DNA from: Takakia lepidozioides
Taxonomy: Eukaryota > Streptophyta > Takakiopsida > Takakiales > Takakiaceae
NCBI GenBank assembly: GCA_030704615.1
Contig: CM060732.1
Location: forward strand, 30,485,053 to 30,549,052
Direction: 5' to 3'
Length of the DNA stretch: 64,000 nucleotides
Made by a program: the position numbers and the translations under genes. Shown here piece after piece: positions 51,601 to 60,600 of the stretch (its first letter is position 1; every line of letters begins with the position of its first letter). The notes below the pieces were generated by a model. It did not search any database, was not told the origin of the DNA, and saw nothing but the letters and a program-made list of their open reading frames with translations.

Positions 51601-54600
51601 TCTTTTGCTTGTTATTCGGCAAACTACACACAGCAGTTTGATGCTTGTGTAAAGGGATTTCTAGAGGATATCTGGAAAACTCGGATCAATTGTCTCTTCC
51701 AAGGTAAGTCATACTACCGGTCTCAGCCCCTGACAAAGGTAGTTTCTGTCCCTTCGTGTTTCGCTCAAACTGAGCGGGGGGTCAATGGCCACAATGCTAT
51801 GGCAAACAACGTCTTATGAGTACATTCTTTTCTTTTGCTTTTGGGCTGCTCTCTCTCTTTCTTGTTTCTTTCTTCCTCTTGTCCCATAAGCTCTTTGACC
51901 TTCCAGCTGACATCATAAAGTACCATTTCATTTCAATTTTACACAAGACTCTCCACCTAGCAGAAATGTTTGCTGTTGATTAGTGGTTTTTTGGCTGCCT
52001 GTTGAGAACCGCACATTCTTTCCTGCTTTCTTTTGTCCCATAAGCTCTTTCAGTTTTCAATGGACTTTATTCTTTCTCTCTTGGCGTTATAAAGCACCAT
52101 TTCATTTCATTTCTCTTGGCATTATAAAGCACCTTTTCATTTCATTTCATTTCATTTTCTTTCCTTGTCCTTTCTCCCTCTTCATTTCATTCTGTCAAAT
52201 ACGTCCTTCGGTCTTCCAGTTTTGAGAAAAGAAAACTAGCTACAGAGAACCATGAACACACAGTGTCCGTCAGAGATAGGGTGGAAGGCATCATGCACAA
52301 AGACACTGCAAGAGAAGTCGTAATGAATACATCTCTCTCTAAGACCCAGCATCTCCAATAAAATCTGTAATGCTTGTGAACTGATATATTCAACTTCATC
52401 CACCCTGTCCACACCTACAGCAGGCAATGTCTTATCAACACAACTTTTGGAGAGGAAACCTAATGTCAAGTTTGTCCTGGGAACTGAATCTGCACCTGTT
52501 CACGAATCGTCTCACAGGAATTGGCCTGAGATGCCAACTCCCGCTTGGTGAATTCACGCTGATATTTGAATAAGCCTTTCCACCAGCCCATGACATTTCT
52601 CTCCACATCATCAGAGACCAGCATATCAAAGGGGTCATTCATCCAGCTTGCATATAGCCGTTTCCAATCATCAGCCGAAGTCCACAAGTAATGGAAAGGT
52701 TCAAATTGTTCAATTACCCGCTTCAGACGACTGTAGTCTGTAGCAGGAATACCAAAAAGCATCTCCCTTGAATTGAAAAGGCGAGTGAGCTCCTCGGCTT
52801 TGCGTAGTCTGCCACGGATCTCGCGGGCTTCATAGGCTATTCGTTCAGCCTGCACAAATAATTTGTATACAATTGAAGAGAGCTTGTTAACTATTGTCAT
52901 GTTCCAGGGGTCGCCTTCTCCAGCCATCCTCAAGGTAGATGTGGAGTACAATGAGAAGATCTCTTATCATACTGGAAAGAGAAGAGAAGACATCAAATTA
53001 CCCTAAAAGCAGGCTACTTTGTGGATGTTATAGATGAGCTCTCAGGACTCCGAAAAACACTTGTGCACTTATTGGTCTAATGGTGAGGTGTTACCAAACC
53101 TGGTCAAGGTCTGTGAACTGCACAAAGGTGGTAACAACTGTATCCAAACTTTCCATTGTATTGCCAAAGAGGGCCTGTTCTCCCTCCATTTCCTTTTGAT
53201 AGCGATCGTTGTCAGCTGCCAATACCTTCATTGTCTTTTCCATTTGTTTCTCAATCTTTGCAGGCCAAGTCAACAACGTCCACTTCTGGGAGAAGTCACC
53301 GTCATTGAGAGGGAATTGCAACTCATCCAGTGCAATGTAGAAAATCTGCACTCCAAAACATAGTCATGTTGGTTTACTCACGAAAACCGTCTACTTCATT
53401 ATCTGGCTGGTGGGGATCCACCCTTACAAGCTCAGATGCTTTTCAGTTCTTTTGTTCCCAATCTGTACAACTGCCAAAACCTCCCAAAGGAAAGCACGCA
53501 AAACTTTTCTTGTCTAAACAACAGTGAGTTGGCGAAACAATTGTCTGTATTACACACACATAGATTGGAAACATTCAAAGTCGTGAAACTAGTACAAACC
53601 CAAAATGGAAAGCATGCAACCTACACTGTGTCTTATAAACATACAAAAGTTCACATCTGTGCTAGAATAATCATCGATTCGGAGTAAGATATCCTGCAAT
53701 TTGCATGATTGACATCTCAATGTGGAACTCAATGGATACATTGCTTTGACAGAACAAAAGCCAAATGTCTACATATACCTCAGTTTGATCAATTTCTCCC
53801 CTGAGCTCATTAATCTTCATTGGTAAGGTCAGCATGTAGTCTTTCATAGCAGCAACATCTTCTGGATTTTGTGTTTTTGTCTTCAGATATTTCTCAAAAT
53901 CATCAAACTTATTCCCTATTTCCTGGCCCTGAAGCTTTGGTGTAGTCGAAATCATGTTTAACACTGCAAGTGCACAAATAAGTAAAACCTAGAGTTAGAG
54001 GAACGCTTAACAAGTCCATCGGGGACCAAAATATGACAGGAATCAAAACACAATGAATTTTGTCTTGACACCCCTCAGTTCATATGATCTATTGGAAAGG
54101 AATGTATACCTAAGTCAGTAAGCTGCTGCTTCTTTGTAGTCAAAAAAACTCGGATCTTCTTGCATGTGACTTGAAAGCAGCCGAAAGTAATGGAGTTTGG
54201 AATGCTGGACACAAAAACAAAAACTTGGAAGTTAAGAAAATCATGATTTAGGAATGGCTGTTTTCTTTTTTTCTCATGGTCCACACAGAATCACTCCAAC
54301 CACAAGGGAAATGCAGCCAACTCCACATCTATAAAGAAAAGCCATTTAAATCAATTGTCACTCTCCCAGCACTACATCAGTGTAAGATTTGAGGCCCAGG
54401 GCCTCCAAAAAGACCTGAGCATTTTAGAGCTCAAAATTCATGTGGTTCAAGGAAAGGCATCCTGGCCCAGACAGGTGGAGCACGAAGCACTACATCCTTT
54501 TGGCCAAGTTTGACGCAGTCCCATTGGAGTTGGTGCCCCAGGTCAGGAATATAACCTTCCTGGACTGCTCAGGCAGCTGCCAAGCCATTACCTGCCAGCC

Positions 54601-57600
54601 CGGGCACCAGCAGAAATACAGACACACAGATGTGCTGGTTCACCAGCATAGTTGCTAGTTGTGGAGTTGCATAGTTGCTAGCTCCCATGTCCGTAAAACT
54701 ATGCCCAGACAAGTTGCCACATCCGATCCTCCCCAAGGGACAAAATCATACAGGAACAGGCTGATCCACGAGGGCCTTTGGAAGATCCATGTGATGAAGC
54801 CTCCAGACTGTCTGCTCACCCCAAAGTTCAGATTTTAACAGGATAGCCTCATTCACGTCAGAGATAAACCAATCCTGATCCCATACTACTTGTCCACAAC
54901 ATGCCATACATCACTTAGCAGGCCTTTGACAGTCTGCTTGCACAATCTCAACAACAACACAGGCGGATGGGATGATACACTATGTGAGAATAGAATCTGT
55001 ACAACATCTCAGAGGTGAGACAGCACATCATTGCTATTTATCCTGCCTTATGCATTGTGAGATTCAACGGATATATAATTGTCTCTTCCAACACTGTTTG
55101 TCATTGGCACCATTACACAAATGCTGAGAAATGATCTCCACAATTCCCTCCATCTTTACGCAGCCATCTGATACAATAAAACGCTCCCGAAGAGAAACAT
55201 GGAAATGAATCTATTACTTTGATTGACAGAGGCAACTTCAAGGAATCCAAGCACCACGTACAAAAGGAAACTGGTGTTTCTAAGGAATAGGCTGAAGAAC
55301 CCTCAGACTGCCAACCTCTTATCCAAAACATCTGATTCAGCTCTGTGGGCGTGAACCTCTGCAAGCAGGTCCTTCAAAGGTGCTTTTCTACCCACTAAAC
55401 TGGTCTTGTATGCTTTCACATCCGCTTTCAATAGCTCCTCAAATTTACTAAACAGGTCCAGATACAACTGTGCAGACGTCGTTGCCTTCCTTATGGCCTC
55501 CTACAACACCAACCAAACGTCAATTTATCTTTTCAATTCTTAGAGAGGCAAATCAACAGCCAAAAAGCATATTGGTGACAAGCTCCCACTCGCTGAAAAA
55601 TCTGCCTTCACACTTAAGCTGGCAATGCATGACCGATTGCTCCACCAGTCGCCCTAGCATTCTACCAAGACTTATACACAAATGACTAAAATGGGTGTTT
55701 TCATCTGCCTCAAGCTCTCATGTCTAACAACCTAGTGCAATCTCAACCCAGACTGTCCATCCAGAATACCTAAAGGAGTAACAGAGATGATTTCAAGGAA
55801 GCACAGGAAAGGGAAAAAAGCTCAGATTTTTGCTTGCAACACATACACTGGCAAACATAAGAAGGGTAGAGTAAAACATAAACAGCTGCAAAGAGAAACA
55901 AGGAGATAACCTGCACACGGGCCTTGAGTGCACCAACTAATGGCTCCTGCAATTGGACAGCTCCAATGTTTGGAATCTTGCTCCATTTGAGTTTCTCCAT
56001 GATGAAAGCTTCCAGCTCCGGAATGGTTTGTAGGGCTGTGATAGCGTTATCAATCGCTTTGGTGGTTACATCCTCAAACTTTCTGATTACAGTGTTGTAC
56101 TCAAAGACTCCACCTTCAGCAATAACAATCTCCAGAGCAAACAGGGGTGGCTTCTTAATCATCTGACACATGCAAATATCCATCAACCAATCAGAAATCT
56201 TTGACATTTTTCTTTCCTCTCCCTCCCCAGTGTATATTGTATCCTTCTTTTAGGCTCTTTGGGGCAGCAAGAAAAATTTTCTCTCACTCACTCTAGAACA
56301 AAGGTTATCAACCAAAATCCACAATCACAGCCTTGGCAAGCCAAAAATGCTGCCAAAGCAAGCCAACAGAAAACTGTCTAGTCCTAATTTGCTTTCCCAC
56401 AGGAAGAGAGGATGCCCAAGAATTTTCCTAACTCTCGGTTTGAGGAAAGGACACTTCAAATCGTCTCACTCTTCATCCAATCACCTGGAACTCGGAATCA
56501 AATGTAAAGATTTTGGTATCAGAGGTTGCAAGGTTGGAAGGAGTAGTCGGCAGGCAAATAAAGACGTACGTGCACAAAGTCCTTCATGGGCCATTCGCAA
56601 GTGACTTCATTGATGTTAATGACATCAACCCGTGGAGCACCAGTGTGTCGCTCAATGAAACGAGTGTACATTTCCAGCATCTCCTCGGTCAAATACCGCA
56701 CGGAGTCTTCCATCATATACCGCACCATACGTAGATACCTTTTCATTTTGCTGCCTTGGTAGGCATCTAAGCTTGTCTCCTTCAAATTGAACCATCCCTT
56801 CCCTGTGTCCTTAAAGGAAGACTTTATTATGTTCTTCAGCAGCGTGGTCCAACTGTTTAAGGCATCACAGGCATTACTCAGCCAGCAGCGCAAGTATGGA
56901 GCCTTATGCCGCTATCAGATACCTATAGACATCTATCTTAGTAACTCAGGAAGAGAAAGAAACCCATGAAGTGCATGACCACAATCAATCTTGCCCAGCT
57001 GATCCCAAATCCACTGGAACGGAAGCCCCAAAACGGGCCCATGAAGTGTTCTCAACAACCGCCCTACAATTCATCAGGTTGCTCTTTTGGTGCTCAACAG
57101 CGCTTCATAAGGATGGCGGCTCGCCACCTTGCTGTGTATTTGCGTACTGCCCATGGATATTGGTCTCAACAACCACCCTACATTTCATCCGTATGAGCAA
57201 TCAACCCATGAAACATAAACACAAGGAAAGAGGAAAAAATAGACCCAAAGAAATGAGCTAGGTGACTGATTGCCACAGCAAGAAAACCATGGAAAGTTAA
57301 CAACAAAGGCATAAGGTCAAATTGTAACACAAACTAAGGCTCAAAATAAATAGGCAGGGCATGGCCAGCTCATTTTGAAGCCCAAGGCGGACTCTAGCCA
57401 TCACATGTAGCAAACTGGAAGGAACTTAAGCCGTTCTAAAGTACAGCAACCAAGATTGCGGAGGATGAAAAGAGGATTGGGGGTAAAATCCTCTGTAATG
57501 GAACCCACTGGCTGTAGAGTTCACAGAGGTGAGCCAAAACTCCCTCAGCTCAACAAGAGGAGAAGGCATCTCCCTTAACCATTCCCTGTCTGCAGAAGCA

Positions 57601-60600
57601 TGAAAATATAAGCAAGTGAAAATGCCATCCAGATTAAATATAAGGAGGAAGTAGGAATTGTACCAGACGATTAATGAGGTTCCACCACTTCATGTCCATG
57701 AGTACATAGTAAACCCTTGTGGAAAACAGACAGAAAGTCAGGAGTTATAAGGGTCCAGTAGAGAGAATGTACTCATAAGACTTTGTTTGCCGTAGCCTTG
57801 TGGCCATAGACCCTGTGCCCAGTTTGGACCAAACATAGGGAATAGAAATGACCTTTGAGAGGGGCTCACTCCGGTAGTGAGACTTACCTTAGTAACGCCA
57901 AGTGGAGAGAGAAAGAGAGAACAAAAAAGGTTTACCTTTCTTTCAAATGTGATGCAGCCTGTTCAGAAGTCTGAGTCTGCATTTGCTCAAATTCCTCTAA
58001 CCTCAGACTCTTCGTATAGTGGACATTCAGAATTGTCAACTTCAGCACTTTATCACACTCTGATCTGAGTTTTGAGGTTGCTATAATCACCTCAGGCCTT
58101 GTGAGACAAGATGTAAAGTAGAACTCACTTGACTTCTCTTCATAGTCATAATCAGGGACAACTACTGTAGCAGACCTGAAGTAAACACCCAACACATACA
58201 AGGTGGGGATGATGTGAAGAGCAGTGCAGTGGCTGACCTACTGAGCAGCAGGCCATCTTTGCAGGGTGCCTACAAGACAATTCCAGTGTAGAGAATCACA
58301 AAAAGCACGACTCTCTTTAAATTTATTTCGTAGGATGAAGTTGCCATCAAGTCAATGCTACATTTGGAGAATCTGGAAGCTTGGACTGACTTTCATCATC
58401 AATGTAGGTCCACTATCAGAGAATTTGTAAGAGATGGTTGGTGGCTCCGTTTCTGCACCAATCTTACCCCTACTTTTCTACTCCAGGCAAAATGGGGTGG
58501 AGCAATAATGACCAAAGGCTATAGCAAGCTACCAATAGCTGCATCTCTCTCTCTTGTTGTCTTACTTTTCCCCCATGGGCCCTCAAGGTCTTCCCATTCC
58601 ATTTTTCTACCTTGTCCCAATGGCTCTCATGCCCCTCTGTGCACATACAAAGTTATAGAGTACCATTTCATTTCTTTTCTTTCCTTTTCTTTCTTTCTTT
58701 TCTTATTTCCCTGAGTACAAGAGGAAACACCCCACAACAACCTTTACAAGAAAGCATTGATCATGAACTTATAAAACAAGTATTTCAAGGAGCCCTTCCC
58801 CACTCTAGTAGCAAAGCCAAGTGAGAAACACTCATACAGCATACAAGAGGGGGATACATACAAGAGAAACCTTCACAGAACATAGGAGCAAAGGATGCAG
58901 CACATACAAGAGAAGCAATCCCACCAACAGTCTGCACAAAGGTATTGTGGAATATGAATATCTACCATGGCACATCCTTTACCGTCTTTGGTGCAGGGAT
59001 TGGCATGTCTAAGTTCACAGTAAACTCTTGCAAAGGAGTTGGCCGCTGCTGAAGGCTATCATTAAATACAATTTTGTTCATCATGTGGGCATAATCAAGG
59101 TTCACTTCATTCAACAGCTGCGACACATCCTCATTCCTCTCTCTCATGGCTTTAGTGTTGGACGTTAGAGCCTTGATCCGAGCTTCCTGGTCTGGATTGA
59201 GAGTTGGAATATCATCAATTGGCATACTCTCAACATAGAGATTGTATCTCTGCATACAAACACAGGGTCAAGGCTCCTTTGACTGCTACCAGCAATTCAA
59301 TCTCAAATAGCTCAAAGTACCATGTCGATAAATTAGACTGTCACTTACGTGTGAAGGATTCTCTATAAAATGTTGCTGATCAAGGATTTCAAGAGAGACT
59401 TGCATAATATTCTTGCAAACTATCACCAGTGAACTTTGGAGTAGACCAACCCTTCAGGGTGTAGTCTCACAACACTTCCTCAGGGGTTCACTGTTGACGA
59501 AAGGTTCGCATCAACACCATACTTGAAAGTACTAATGAAACAAGAGAGAAGGTGGACTAAGAGGCAGTCTCCAGGCAATCAGCACCTACCCCTCACGCAC
59601 CAGCATGGGTAAAAGAAATGTATGTTTAAATAACTTGAAAACATTTTCCCTCTCAAATGTTGACCATAAACCCTGCAGGACAGTTCTTCCACTTGGCTGA
59701 CGCTAATAAAGTATTGACAGCGAACAGTGTCCCATTTGCAACCGTAAAATCCAAAGTAATGGTCCTGGATTGATCTCTAAAGGCAGCAGTCGTGTACAAA
59801 AACAATGTTACCTCTGATGTTATGATCCGCTATTAGCAGTCTACAGTCAGCAGCCAATAAAGCATGCCAGTAGTACAGAGGGACAAGTGAAAACCATCTT
59901 TGCAACTGCATTTCAGGGAAAAGTCTCCACAGATATACTGGCTTGGCCGTGGGTTTGCATCCACAGGGGTACAGCGATTTAGTCAAACTTGCCACAGAAT
60001 ACCGTACAAAAATCTCGTGACTTGGTTGGAGGTGAAGGGCAAAAAAGAAGAAAGCAAGTAACTCTGTTGCGGAACGCCCAAACAGCCCAAGCAACAATAG
60101 AGAGACAAAAAGTGTGTTTACCAGCATAATCTCAGCTTGAGCACGAGCCCTAGTAGCTTCAGCAACTCGCCTCACAAACCGGAAAGGGTCCTCTGCTTGG
60201 AAATGCACTTGGATCCTGCACTTGTTCAGTATCAGATGGAGTCACAACTTAGGCTGAAATCTGTTCTCTTAAGTCCTTGCCTGCTGAAAGAGAAGCTGGG
60301 CTACTTCCAAATCATTGCCTCAGTCAGGACCAAGAACCTCTCTCTCACTTAATGCTTTCATGCTTTCTCCTTTCTGTCTGTCTTTTTCCCTCTTCTCTTG
60401 AGCTTCCTTGCACGTTGTAATTTTAAATCTTCCTCCTTCCTCTCCCTTGTCCTCACCCTTACTTCATGCTTCGATAAAGACCACCCCAAAGGGTTCTGGA
60501 AAGCCATATAACTCTTGCAAAGGTGGCTCCCACTATTCAGGGAGTGTTGCCAATGGTGGCAGGCCTCTCCTGTTCTCTTCCCATTCCCCTGCCCTTTTCC

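Noticed and set aside
54430-55310. Possible old LINE between dynein exons 10 and 11
   Set aside because: Only a faint finger-like pattern near 55020-55090 could be seen; too degraded to call.
58320-58500. Plus-strand ORF of 119 codons
   Set aside because: The second half is LINE tail sequence; the first half resembles no protein I know and opposes the dynein gene.
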